A DNA stretch of 50,457 nucleotides. It comes from Hydrogenimonas sp. GTDB lineage: Bacteria; Campylobacterota; Campylobacteria; Campylobacterales; Hydrogenimonadaceae. The notes under the pieces were generated by a model that was not told the DNA's origin, did not search any database, and worked only from the letters and a program-made list of their open reading frames with translations. Positions 8,743 to 16,392 of this stretch are shown one piece after another. The position numbers and the translations under genes are program-made. The DNA lies in the NCBI GenBank assembly GCA_015490295.1, contig WFYC01000055.1, positions 1 to 50,457 of the forward strand. Reading direction: 5' to 3'. How positions within the stretch are numbered: position 1 is the first letter of the stretch; every line of letters starts with the position of its first letter.

Positions 8743-9950
8743 GACGACTCTCCCACCATTTCGGCCCTATACTCTTTCGCAAAGCTCTTATAGAGCTCTC
8801 CGTAACGTTTGGTGATACCGCTCCAGGAGTAGCCCTTCTCTATCAACTCCCTGGCGGCTCTTTGAATATGTTCGTACCTCTTTTGATCGGAGAGAACCTC
8901 CACTACCTTGGCGGCCATTTTCGCAGGATTAGGTTCCACGACGATACAGTTCCTGCCACTCTCTATCTCGATCCCCTCGAAACTGATCGGGGTCCCGATG
9001 ACCACTTTCGACATTGACATCGCTTCGAGCACCTTATTTTTTATTCCGCTTCCGAATCTTAGAGGAGAAATGTAGGCTCCCGCTCTCTCAATATACCCCC
9101 TTATATCCTCCACAAAACCCGTCACGACGATATCTTCGCTATCAAGTTTTCTAAGCCATTCTTTCGGCCTCTTTCCGACAACATAGAGTTTCAGCGGAAT
9201 CTGTTCTACTATCAGCGGTCGGACCTCTTCGATGAAAAATCTTACGGCATCTTCGTTTGGCGGATAGGAGAGGTCACCAGTAAAGACCAGAGAAAACTCC
9301 TCCCTCTCTACGCTGCCGCTGCTTTTGAAGTAGAAGGTGTCAACTCCGTTTGGTATAGACTCGGCCTCTATCGCCGGATTAAGCCTTTTTACATACTCCG
9401 AGTCGACATCGGATACAAATACCGTTTTTTTGTAGTTTGCATAGTTCAGGCTCTCGAATCTCCTGTATTTCAAATGCTCTATACGGGTCACCACCCTCTT
9501 TTTTATGGACCTCTCTTTCTCCAGCATCCTCTCTTTGTTCAAAGATACGGAGTCTATAGGAAAGAGTATAAGCTTTCTTTGAAGCTCTTTTGAGGCTTTC
9601 GAATGGAGCGCAGCAAAAAACGGTGAACTCAGATGGACTATATCGTAGTTCTCGTGAAGCTCTTCAAGTTTTTGGACCAAAAGATCCATATATCTCTCGT
9701 ATTTAATTACATTTAGCGGGGACGGCGATGTGAGCCACCTATAGAGCAGTTTGACTTTGGCAGGCGGTTCGATGAAGGGTATGCACTCTATCTTCACCCC
9801 ATCTATCCTTTTACGCTCGCTGTCGTCGACGGTAAGCAGGTCAGCTATGTATCCGTTTCGGTTCGTCAACAGATTGTAGTTTATTTTTGCCACACCGTCT
9901 TTATGCTCCGGATACGGAAACGAATGGGTAACGAGCAGAACCTTAACCAT
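8739..9950 (-). CDS. Glycosyltransferase family 4
   Basis: A 403-residue GT-B glycosyltransferase. The N-terminus VKVLLVTHSFPYPEHKDGVAKIN is the usual acceptor-domain start, IPNGVDTFYF marks the domain linker, and VFTGDLSYPPNEDAVRFF, VTGFVEDIRGYI, SPLRFGSGIKNKVLEAMSMSKVVIGT and FEGI form the donor site, with the E of the EX7E motif in KNKVLEAM. It resembles PelF/TuaC-type sugar transferases acting on membrane-bound oligosaccharides. The start at 9950 is preferred over an in-frame ATG at 9965 because the family fold begins there; both lie inside the end of the upstream gene. Its stop overlaps the next ATG as ATGA. Confidence 0.9.
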   Translation of the reverse strand: MVKVLLVTHSFPYPEHKDGVAKINYNLLTNRNGYIADLLTVDDSERKRIDGVKIECIPFIEPPAKVKLLYRWLTSPSPLNVIKYERYMDLLVQKLEELHENYDIVHLSSPFFAALHSKASKELQRKLILFPIDSVSLNKERMLEKERSIKKRVVTRIEHLKYRRFESLNYANYKKTVFVSDVDSEYVKRLNPAIEAESIPNGVDTFYFKSSGSVEREEFSLVFTGDLSYPPNEDAVRFFIEEVRPLIVEQIPLKLYVVGKRPKEWLRKLDSEDIVVTGFVEDIRGYIERAGAYISPLRFGSGIKNKVLEAMSMSKVVIGTPISFEGIEIESGRNCIVVEPNPAKMAAKVVEVLSDQKRYEHIQRAARELIEKGYSWSGITKRYGELYKSFAKEYRAEMVGESS

Positions 9951-11004
9951 CCAACAGACTCTCATAGAGCTTTATATGTTTTTCGGCCTGCCGGCCGATA
10001 GTAAACTCTTTTGCCCTCTCCAAAAAGACACTCGGACTGAAAGAGTCATAGTTCTCTATGGCCCTTTCGATCTTTTTCGAAAGATCGCGACTGTTTCGCG
10101 GCTCAAAGAGCAGACCGACATTTTCGGAATCGATTATATCCTTTATGCCCCCTATATCCGGAGCCACTATGGGCTTTGCACATGCAAGCGCTTCTATCGC
10201 CACCATACCGAACGACTCATACCTCGAAGGGATAACGACGAGGTCCGATCTTTCTATATAATCCCTGACATCGGAACGGAAACCTTCGAAGCGGATATCG
10301 AGATTTTCACAGAGGGCCTCTTTTGCCTTTTTGAGCAGAATATTTTTGAACTCCATATCCTCGGGGGTGGCCTTGTTGACATCCCCCACAAAATGGAGCG
10401 TTATCTTGCTCTCGGAGCTCTTCGAAAGCTCCATCAGAGCATCTATCAGCAGATCCTGCCCCTTGATATGCTGGAACCTGCCTATGCAGACTATATCTAC
10501 CGATTTTTTGTCGAAAGGGGCCCTTTCGCTTTCGGCTATCTCGAAACCGGTCCCAAGAAAGATCTTTCTCTTTTTCGACTCGTCGAATTTCGCGCCAGTG
10601 CATACATCCGTGGATACGCATACCACCTTGTCTACTATTTTGTCGATCACGAAACCTCTTACTCCGAAAGGTCTCTCCCAGTATCCGTGGTTGGTCCATA
10701 CCTTTTTGCTTTTGACGAAACAGAGCAGAGGAAGCACGTTTATAGAGTATGCATGCACTATATCGAAACCGTTCAGCTTCTCTGTAAGAACTTTTTCATA
10801 GCCGATAAGCGGAATGGATCCAAACCACCTCTTTTCCGTCCTGAAATCCTCTACGTCAAGGCTCTCTTCAAGCGCTTTCTCTTTTACGATACCGTGACAA
10901 AAGAGTGTAACCTCCACACTTTTTGCAAGCTCTTTAGCGAGACTCAATAGATTGGACTCCCCTCCTCCGATCATACTGTATTCGGTCATTAGAGCCACTC
11001 TCAT
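9943..11004 (-). CDS. Glycosyltransferase family 4
   Basis: A 353-residue GT-B retaining glycosyltransferase. It begins MRVALMTEYSMIGGGESNLLSLAK with the glycine-rich acceptor loop, has VVCVSTDV before the linker, VCIGRFQHIKGQDLLIDAL at the start of the donor domain, FEGFRSDVRDYI, and PSRYESFGMVAIEALACAKPIVAPDIGG with the EX7E glutamates. The start at 11004 overlaps the upstream stop as ATGA. It probably adds a sugar to the undecaprenyl-linked glycan on the cytoplasmic side. Donor specificity cannot be read. Confidence 0.92.
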   Translation of the reverse strand: MRVALMTEYSMIGGGESNLLSLAKELAKSVEVTLFCHGIVKEKALEESLDVEDFRTEKRWFGSIPLIGYEKVLTEKLNGFDIVHAYSINVLPLLCFVKSKKVWTNHGYWERPFGVRGFVIDKIVDKVVCVSTDVCTGAKFDESKKRKIFLGTGFEIAESERAPFDKKSVDIVCIGRFQHIKGQDLLIDALMELSKSSESKITLHFVGDVNKATPEDMEFKNILLKKAKEALCENLDIRFEGFRSDVRDYIERSDLVVIPSRYESFGMVAIEALACAKPIVAPDIGGIKDIIDSENVGLLFEPRNSRDLSKKIERAIENYDSFSPSVFLERAKEFTIGRQAEKHIKLYESLLDG

Positions 11005-12080
11005 TCCAGCCTCTCCAAAAACCTGTCGGTTTTCGCTCTCCACTCGGTATGATCTATCTTGCACTCCCTCCAGTTCTCGCCGTCCCCGACTTCGAGCACA
11101 ATATCGCTCTCTTCAAACCCTCTCTGCTCCAGAAATCCAGCCGTTTTATGGTGGTAGATTATCGGCAGAAACGGCTTGTTCATGGCATAGGCCAGAATGT
11201 TCCCGTGAAGCCTGAAGCTTACAATGCCTCTGCAGCTCTCCATCATGGAGATAGCCTCTTTGTAGTCTTTGGGAAATTCGACCACGATTCTATCGCCGAA
11301 CCTCTCAAGGAACCTATGTGCAAGCTCTTTCTCTATACTCTTTTGAAAAAAGATGAGCTTTGGAACATACCCATGCTCCAATAGACTCTCGATCTGTGCG
11401 CAGAAAGCCTCAAAAAGCGCATCCCATCTGTCTCTAAGTTCCGGTTTGAAAAATCTGCTTTTAAAATACTCCGTGTAGATCATACCGATGCACTTTTGGC
11501 TCTTTTTGCCGCTCATATATCTCTCTACATCCATTTGCGCGACCGGGTCTATCTCTATCTCTACAGGCTTCACGACCCCGACGTTGTTTACAAGCTCATC
11601 GTAAGAGGCTCTGTCTCTTACGCTCACTTTGTCAACGTAGTTGTCAATGTAGTGCTTTGTCGTTTTTTTGCCCTCTTCGCGCAAAAAGGGGCCGGCTCCG
11701 ACTCTGTAGAGCCATGTCTCCTTGCCGAAATATTTCGCTACTCTAAACTGCTTGAGCCAATCTTTCGGAACGTTAGGCTGCCAGTCAGAGAGAAATCCGC
11801 CGCCGCCCATAACGAACAGATCGCACTCCTTTATTGCCCTGACGGTTCCGACAATACCGAGGCTCAATATAGACTTTAGCCACCTCCTCTTTCCTGAGGG
11901 GTACTGCATAACGGCATCGATATTCTGTGTTTTTCTTGTATATTCCGGATCGAATGAGAGAGCCGTGATCTCGCACCCTTCGAACTCTTTTTCGAATATA
12001 TCGACCATAGCCTGCAGTATAGCCTCATCCCCGATATTACCGGGACCGTACCAGCCGGAAATCAATATCTTTTTACCCAT
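11001..12080 (-). CDS. Polysaccharide pyruvyltransferase family protein
   Basis: A 359-residue protein of the CsaB/WcaK-type polysaccharide pyruvyltransferase family, which uses phosphoenolpyruvate to add pyruvate ketals to glycans. Family features are the opening ILISGWYGPGNIGDEAILQAM, the glycine-rich FVMGGGGFLSDWQ at about residues 91-103, SVRDRASYDEL, and near the C-terminus SFRLHGNILAYAMNKPFLPIIY. The gene overlaps its upstream neighbour by 8 bases and its downstream neighbour as ATGA. Pyruvylation would give the glycan extra negative charge in addition to uronic acids. Some members of the family are not pyruvyltransferases, so the exact reaction is inference. Confidence 0.88.
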   Translation of the reverse strand: MGKKILISGWYGPGNIGDEAILQAMVDIFEKEFEGCEITALSFDPEYTRKTQNIDAVMQYPSGKRRWLKSILSLGIVGTVRAIKECDLFVMGGGGFLSDWQPNVPKDWLKQFRVAKYFGKETWLYRVGAGPFLREEGKKTTKHYIDNYVDKVSVRDRASYDELVNNVGVVKPVEIEIDPVAQMDVERYMSGKKSQKCIGMIYTEYFKSRFFKPELRDRWDALFEAFCAQIESLLEHGYVPKLIFFQKSIEKELAHRFLERFGDRIVVEFPKDYKEAISMMESCRGIVSFRLHGNILAYAMNKPFLPIIYHHKTAGFLEQRGFEESDIVLEVGDGENWRECKIDHTEWRAKTDRFLERLE

Positions 12081-12606
12081 CGAGATAGGTCCATTTCACT
12101 TTGCCGAGCTTTTTGAGCTTCATATAGTGCATTCCCTTTTCATCCAGCTCTTTGTAGCGCTCGATATCTCTTCTTCCTATAACCTGAGCCGGATTGCCGC
12201 CGACTATGGAAAATTTCGGAACATCTTTTGTCACCACGCTGCCCATAGCTACAACACTTCCCTCTCCTATCGTAACCCCGGGCACTATCATAACGCCATC
12301 TCCGATCCAAACATTCTTTTCGATAGTGACCTTTTTAAGATAGCTATATCCATCGTAGGGGAGCATAGAGGCCCCTTTAAATCTGTGGTTTGACGTATGT
12401 ATGGTCACTCTCGGGCCGATTATAACATTTTCACATATTTCCAACCCTCCAACAGCCCATATATATGCATACGGCCCAATGTAGATATTGTCATGCCAAA
12501 CAATTTTCTCCCAATCTCCAAATGTGGAGTTTTCGGTAATATCGATATTTTTGTGTAAAATTCCCAGTCTTCTCTTCAATAGATACCTTTTAAATCTACC
12601 TAACAT
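12073..12606 (-). CDS. Hexapeptide-repeat acyltransferase (WbbJ/CysE-like)
   Basis: A 177-residue left-handed beta-helix acyltransferase, the kind that O-acetylates sugars from acetyl-CoA. Hexapeptide repeats run through the centre (ENVIIGPRVTIHTSNH, EKNVWIGDGVMIVPGVTIGE, GSVVAMGSVVTKDV), ending with the typical IVGGNPAQVIGRR cap. The His of TSNHRF is the likely catalytic base. The second of two adjacent ATG codons (12606) is chosen for spacing to GGTGAG; 12609 is equally in frame. It overlaps the end of the flippase gene by 11 bases. It probably decorates the oligosaccharide. Confidence 0.9.
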   Translation of the reverse strand: MLGRFKRYLLKRRLGILHKNIDITENSTFGDWEKIVWHDNIYIGPYAYIWAVGGLEICENVIIGPRVTIHTSNHRFKGASMLPYDGYSYLKKVTIEKNVWIGDGVMIVPGVTIGEGSVVAMGSVVTKDVPKFSIVGGNPAQVIGRRDIERYKELDEKGMHYMKLKKLGKVKWTYLDG

Positions 12607-13858
12607 CATCCCTCACCTTTAAAAGATAGATAATTATATAAGCGCCGCCGAATATACGCAAAATCACGGTACTTAACGCCGCCCCTTCCGCCTGGAGCAG
12701 AGGAATGAGAATAAGATTTCCAACATAGTTCAAAGGAAGCTGTATCCAGTTGAGCAGAGTCAGAAGGTGCGCCTTCTCTATGGAGAGCATAACGAGAGAT
12801 ATAGGATTTACGATGACCCCAAAAATAAATGCGACCAGCAGTATCTGAAAAACGGCGACGCTTCCATGGTAGCCGCTGCCGAAAATCAGCTCTATCAAAA
12901 AAAACGACGATATTTCAAGCACTATCAGCACACCTACTACATACTTTGCCTTGGAGAGAATCCTGTAAACATATGTTCTTATATCATGCTGCTTCAAAAA
13001 GCTGTCCATTTTGGGAAGAAGCGTTGTAACCAGGCTGGCTGTTATGAGAGGAAATATCATCGCGAGGTTCAACGCGACACTGTAGTAGCCAACCTCTACG
13101 GAGCTGCTCATCTTCTGCAGCATCATTATATCGAGCCGCATAATTATCATCGTCGCGATTGACGAAAGAAATATCCAGAAACCGAGCTTGTAGATATGGA
13201 GCAGATGTTTCGGATTGAAACTGCCGATATATCCGAAATTTCTATATAGCAGCACGACAAGAAGCAGTACCACCGCATAGGAGTAGGCGATCAAAAAATA
13301 GTCGAGGTGTAGATCGTTTGAAAAAACGGAAGATATGGCCACAATCGCGACAAACTTCATGGCGTTGTGGGCTATCTTCAGCATTGAGTAGGCTCTGAAA
13401 TTCTGCATGGCCTGGTAGTGAGCTACAACCGCAGCGAATATTGAGTGGAAAACGACAGCAGCGCTCACCAGAGATATGAGGCCGCCATATCTGTCGCTTT
13501 CAAAAAAGAAGTCCGATATGCGGCCGGAGGCGGCACTCAAAAATATCACCACAAAAGCAGCAAGCAGAAGTTTAGCAAGAAGAACGGTGGTGAATATCTC
13601 TCTGCGCTCCGCCAAATGTTCACTTGTATACTTTACATAGGATGTGGATATTCCGAAGTCCGAAATCTGAACGGAGATTGTAAAGATCGCCAGAAGCAGA
13701 GAGAATATACCGTATTGCGAAGGACCTAGGTCTCTGGATATCAAAACGATAGTCAGAAATCCAAGTCCCTGGGCCGCTACATTGCCGGAGAGAACCTTGA
13801 GCAGATCCTGTATGGTTCTCGATTTTATCCTGTCGATGATCAACTCTCTCCACTCCAA
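12596..13858 (-). CDS. Wzx-type oligosaccharide flippase (MOP superfamily)
   Basis: A polytopic membrane protein of 420 residues with about a dozen hydrophobic segments. The N-terminal pattern (LSGNVAAQGLGFLTIVLISRDLGPSQYGIFSLLLAIF) and the central LGFWIFLSSIATMIIMRLDIMMLQKMSSSVEVGYYSVALNLA are diagnostic of the polysaccharide transporter (Wzx/RfbX) family. It should move the lipid-linked glycan from the cytoplasmic to the periplasmic leaflet, where PglB acts. Campylobacter uses an ABC-type flippase, PglK, for this job; none is present in this operon, so this gene takes its place by inference. It lies 29 bases after the 4-epimerase gene. Confidence 0.92.
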   Translation of the reverse strand: MEWRELIIDRIKSRTIQDLLKVLSGNVAAQGLGFLTIVLISRDLGPSQYGIFSLLLAIFTISVQISDFGISTSYVKYTSEHLAERREIFTTVLLAKLLLAAFVVIFLSAASGRISDFFFESDRYGGLISLVSAAVVFHSIFAAVVAHYQAMQNFRAYSMLKIAHNAMKFVAIVAISSVFSNDLHLDYFLIAYSYAVVLLLVVLLYRNFGYIGSFNPKHLLHIYKLGFWIFLSSIATMIIMRLDIMMLQKMSSSVEVGYYSVALNLAMIFPLITASLVTTLLPKMDSFLKQHDIRTYVYRILSKAKYVVGVLIVLEISSFFLIELIFGSGYHGSVAVFQILLVAFIFGVIVNPISLVMLSIEKAHLLTLLNWIQLPLNYVGNLILIPLLQAEGAALSTVILRIFGGAYIIIYLLKVRDDVR

Positions 13859-13887
13859 TCCCGCTTTTTACGCTGCCGTTTTCCGCA

Positions 13888-14940
13888 TCAGAGAGAGTAG
13901 AACTCCCTATACCACTTCACAAACTCCCCTATCCCTCTGTCAAGATCAGTCGAAGGCTTGTAGCCGACATCTCTCTCCAGCGCACTCGTATCGGCCCAAG
14001 TTGCCTCCACGTCTCCGGGCTGCATAGGCATCATGTTCATCTGCGCCTTTTTGCCGAGATGCTTTTCGAGAGTCGTTATGAAATCCAGCAGCTTTACGGG
14101 CCTGCCGTTGCCTATATTGTAGACCCTGTACGGAGCGGGCGACGAGGCCGGGTCCGGAGCGCGGTAGTCGAACTCTTCATTCGGTTCGGCCGGGTGCTCG
14201 ATTACCCGTACGACCCCTTCCACTATATCGTCGATATACGTGAAGTCTCTTTGCATCTTTCCGTAGTTGAATACATTTATGGGCCTGTCGTGCAAGATGG
14301 CATCGGCAAAGAGCATCGGCGCCATGTCGGGCCTGCCCCAGGGACCGTAAACGGTAAAAAACCGCAATCCAGTTGTCTTTATTCCGTAAAGATGGCTGTA
14401 TGTGTGCGCCATAAGCTCGTTGCTCTTTTTCGTAGCGGCGTAGAGGCTGACTGGGTGGTCTACGCTGTCGCTCACCCTAAAGGGCATCGACTTGTTCAGC
14501 CCGTAGACGCTCGAGCTGCTGGCATAGCAGAGATTTTCGACCTCATAGTTGCGGCAGTTTTCGAGAATATTGGCAAAACCCGTCAGGTTGCTCTGCACAT
14601 ATGCCGTCGGATTCTCAAGAGAGTACCTGACGCCCGCCTGTGCCGCCAGGTTGCATACGGCATCAAACTTCTCGCTTTTAAAAAGCGATTCCATGGCACT
14701 GCTGTCAGCAAGGTCGATCTTGCAGAAAGAGTGGTTTTCGAGTTTGGAGCTTTCTGCTCTCTTGCCGTATTCGACCTCATCTTCGGCAATGCCGAGTTCC
14801 CTTAAGCGGCCATACTTCAATCTTACGTCATAGTAGTCGTTTATGTTGTCCAAACCGACTACTTCGTACCCTTTTTCAAGAAGTCTCTTTGCGAGAAAAA
14901 AGCCGATAAATCCGGCCGTTCCGGTCACCAGTATCTTCAT
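13888..14940 (-). CDS. UDP-glucuronate 4-epimerase-like NAD-dependent sugar epimerase
   Basis: A 350-residue short-chain dehydrogenase/epimerase. It starts MKILVTGTAGFIGFFLAKRLLEKG (NAD-binding GxxGxxG), has DNINDYYDVRLKYGRL, SSSSVYGLNKSMPF, and the catalytic YAATKKSNE (YxxxK), then GLRFFTVYGPWGRPDMA and RDFTYIDDIVEGV. This combination is that of UDP-glucuronate 4-epimerases (LspL/Cap1J/WbnF type), which make UDP-galacturonate from UDP-glucuronate in the cytoplasm; a UDP-glucose 4-epimerase activity is less likely. It is the first gene of the glycan operon, about 45 bases downstream of a promoter box. No UDP-glucose dehydrogenase is in the window, so the UDP-glucuronate must come from elsewhere. 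Confidence 0.92.
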   Translation of the reverse strand: MKILVTGTAGFIGFFLAKRLLEKGYEVVGLDNINDYYDVRLKYGRLRELGIAEDEVEYGKRAESSKLENHSFCKIDLADSSAMESLFKSEKFDAVCNLAAQAGVRYSLENPTAYVQSNLTGFANILENCRNYEVENLCYASSSSVYGLNKSMPFRVSDSVDHPVSLYAATKKSNELMAHTYSHLYGIKTTGLRFFTVYGPWGRPDMAPMLFADAILHDRPINVFNYGKMQRDFTYIDDIVEGVVRVIEHPAEPNEEFDYRAPDPASSPAPYRVYNIGNGRPVKLLDFITTLEKHLGKKAQMNMMPMQPGDVEATWADTSALERDVGYKPSTDLDRGIGEFVKWYREFYSL

Positions 14941-14986
14941 TGTCCTGCTTTGTCGTAATATTTTCCGTCAACTATTATATGGGTAG

Positions 14987-14992
14987 ATTATA
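14987..14992 (-). promoter_or_regulatory. -10 box for the glycan operon
   Basis: GATATAATC on the minus strand, 46 bases upstream of the ATG at 14940, in an AT-rich interval with a second TATAAT nearer the gene (near 14974-14979). It is the only promoter-like site I see for the eleven-gene block, whose later junctions are all overlaps or short gaps. Confidence 0.5.
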
Positions 14993-15031
14993 TCAAAATA
15001 ATTTGGGGTAATTGGAGAAGTTTGAAGCCAG

Positions 15032-15049
15032 CGCCCGCAGATGCGGGCG
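15032..15049 (-). terminator. GC-rich hairpin after rplT
   Basis: CGCCCGCA and TGCGGGCG form a 7-8 bp stem with a 2-4 base loop, 22 bases past the rplT stop. The minus-strand tail has only a weak T content, so it may be an inefficient terminator; it separates the ribosomal operon from the glycan operon promoter. Confidence 0.5.
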
Positions 15050-15070
15050 TATATAATAAAAGCAGTAGCT

Positions 15071-15427
15071 TTACGCCAGAGCCGCTTTCGACTGCTCGAC
15101 GATTTTTGCAAACGCTGCAGGATTGTTCATGGCCATATCGGCAAGGATCTTGCGATCGAGCTCAATACCGGCCTTTTTCAATCCGTGCATGAATGTGGAG
15201 TAGTTCATATCGTTCAGACGGCACGCCGCATTGATACGGATTATCCAGAGCTTTCTGAATTCACGTTTCTTCTGTTTTCTGTCTCGGTAAGCGTATACCA
15301 GGCTTCTTTCGACCTGCTCTTTCGCCTTCCTGAAGTGTTTCCTTCTTCCGCTGTAGAAGCCTTTTGCAAGCTTCAGAATCTTCTTGTGTCGTCTTCTTCT
15401 TACGACACCCGTTTTTACTCGTGGCAT
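15071..15427 (-). CDS. rplT: 50S ribosomal protein L20
   Basis: A 118-residue protein of normal family length, with the strongly basic N-terminal tail ([21 protein letters not shown]) that threads into 23S rRNA and the globular C-terminal part ([43 protein letters not shown]). L20 is needed for early assembly of the large subunit and in many bacteria represses its own operon. It is the last gene of infC-rpmI-rplT. The 112-base gap before it holds a stable hairpin described separately. Confidence 0.98.
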   Translation of the reverse strand: MPRVKTGVVRRRRHKKILKLAKGFYSGRRKHFRKAKEQVERSLVYAYRDRKQKKREFRKLWIIRINAACRLNDMNYSTFMHGLKKAGIELDRKILADMAMNNPAAFAKIVEQSKAALA

Positions 15428-15490
15428 CTATTTTTCCTTTCTTTACCTGTAATCTTCCAAGATTTGAGGTGCCGGCACTATCCGGACTTG

Positions 15491-15512
15491 CCCTTTTGCT
15501 GTCGCAAAGGGG
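15491..15512 (-). promoter_or_regulatory. Hairpin in the rpmI-rplT spacer
   Basis: A 9-bp stem (one G-U pair) closes a four-base loop in the RNA read from the minus strand; a smaller CCGG/CCGG hairpin follows at 15472-15485. There is no T run after either, so they do not look like terminators. Their position directly upstream of rplT makes a control element for L20 possible. Confidence 0.45.
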
Positions 15513-15539
15513 AACGCTTTGTCTGTAAACTTCCCGGGA

Positions 15540-15737
15540 CTACTTCATTCCCAGCATCGTTTTTACGCGTGCAGAGTCTACTTCGGCAACATACTGTGCA
15601 TTTCGAAGTCTGCGCTTGCGCTTCTGGCTCATTTTGGTCAGAATGTGGCTTCTAAACGCTGAACCGCGTTTGATCTTGCCGCTCTTTTTGACCTTGAAGC
15701 GCTTCGCAGCGCCGCGTACCGTCTTCATTTTCGGCAT
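15540..15737 (-). CDS. rpmI: 50S ribosomal protein L35
   Basis: A 65-residue basic protein, standard length, beginning [22 protein letters not shown] and containing the family segment [18 protein letters not shown]. It is a component of the large ribosomal subunit. It is preceded by a strong ribosome binding site (AAGGAGGAA) and by a promoter box about 55 bases upstream, so rpmI-rplT can be transcribed apart from infC. Confidence 0.98.
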   Translation of the reverse strand: MPKMKTVRGAAKRFKVKKSGKIKRGSAFRSHILTKMSQKRKRRLRNAQYVAEVDSARVKTMLGMK

Positions 15738-15790
15738 GAACTTCCTCCTTTATAAGATAGCACAAAAAAATCTGTGCAAAACGGGGCGTA

Positions 15791-15796
15791 ATTATA
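15791..15796 (-). promoter_or_regulatory. -10 box upstream of rpmI
   Basis: GCTATAATTA on the minus strand between infC and rpmI, with long A/T stretches upstream. It would start transcription about 48 bases before the rpmI ATG. Confidence 0.5.
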
Positions 15797-15858
15797 GCGA
15801 AAAATATATAAAAAAGAAACGACCGCTCAAGCCCTCCCGGAAGATGGCCGGGACGGGA

Positions 15859-16392
15859 TCACTTTTTCGACTGTTTCTCTTTTTTCGGCACTACGTACAT
15901 ATTCACATAGCGTCCTTCGTGAAACGGCCCCTTCTCCAGATCGGCTATATCTTCGACCATCGGCCATACACTCTTGAGCACCTCTACCCCGGCTTCCGGG
16001 TTGGCCATCTCCCTGCCGCGGAGAAAGACGCGAAACTTCACATGTTTTCCGGCTTCGAGAAACTCCCTTGCGTGTTTGACTTTGTAGTTGATGTCGTTTT
16101 GGGCGATCTTTACGGAGAGCTTGATCTCTTTTACCTCTATCTGCTTCTGCTTTTTCTTCGCCTCTTTCTTTTTCTTCTCCTGCTGATACTTGAACTTGCC
16201 GTAATCCATAATCTTAGCTACCGGAGGGTTGGCCTGCGGTGCAATCAGAACGAGATCGAGCCCCTCTTCCGCCGCTCTCTCCAACGCCTCGTCGCGGCTG
16301 ACCACGCCGTACTGCGTACCGTCGTCTCCCACCAGGCGAACCTCACGGGCCCTGATATCGTCGTTCATGATCACATCGTTTTTCCTACTCAA
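15859..16392 (-). CDS. infC: Translation initiation factor IF-3
   Basis: A 177-residue protein with the IF-3 N-terminal domain ([21 protein letters not shown]), the lysine-rich linker ([21 protein letters not shown]) and the C-terminal domain ([29 protein letters not shown]). It binds the 30S subunit and checks start codons. The start is a TTG that overlaps the thrS stop as TTGA, giving the beginning [13 protein letters not shown] seen in this phylum. A rare start codon is typical for infC, which is known in enterobacteria to discriminate against its own AUU start; here that self-control is an inference. Confidence 0.97.
   Translation of the reverse strand: MSRKNDVIMNDDIRAREVRLVGDDGTQYGVVSRDEALERAAEEGLDLVLIAPQANPPVAKIMDYGKFKYQQEKKKKEAKKKQKQIEVKEIKLSVKIAQNDINYKVKHAREFLEAGKHVKFRVFLRGREMANPEAGVEVLKSVWPMVEDIADLEKGPFHEGRYVNMYVVPKKEKQSKK

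Noticed and set aside
9976-10950. 324-codon + strand frame opposite a GT4 gene
   Set aside because: Shadow of a gene with full GT4 motifs.
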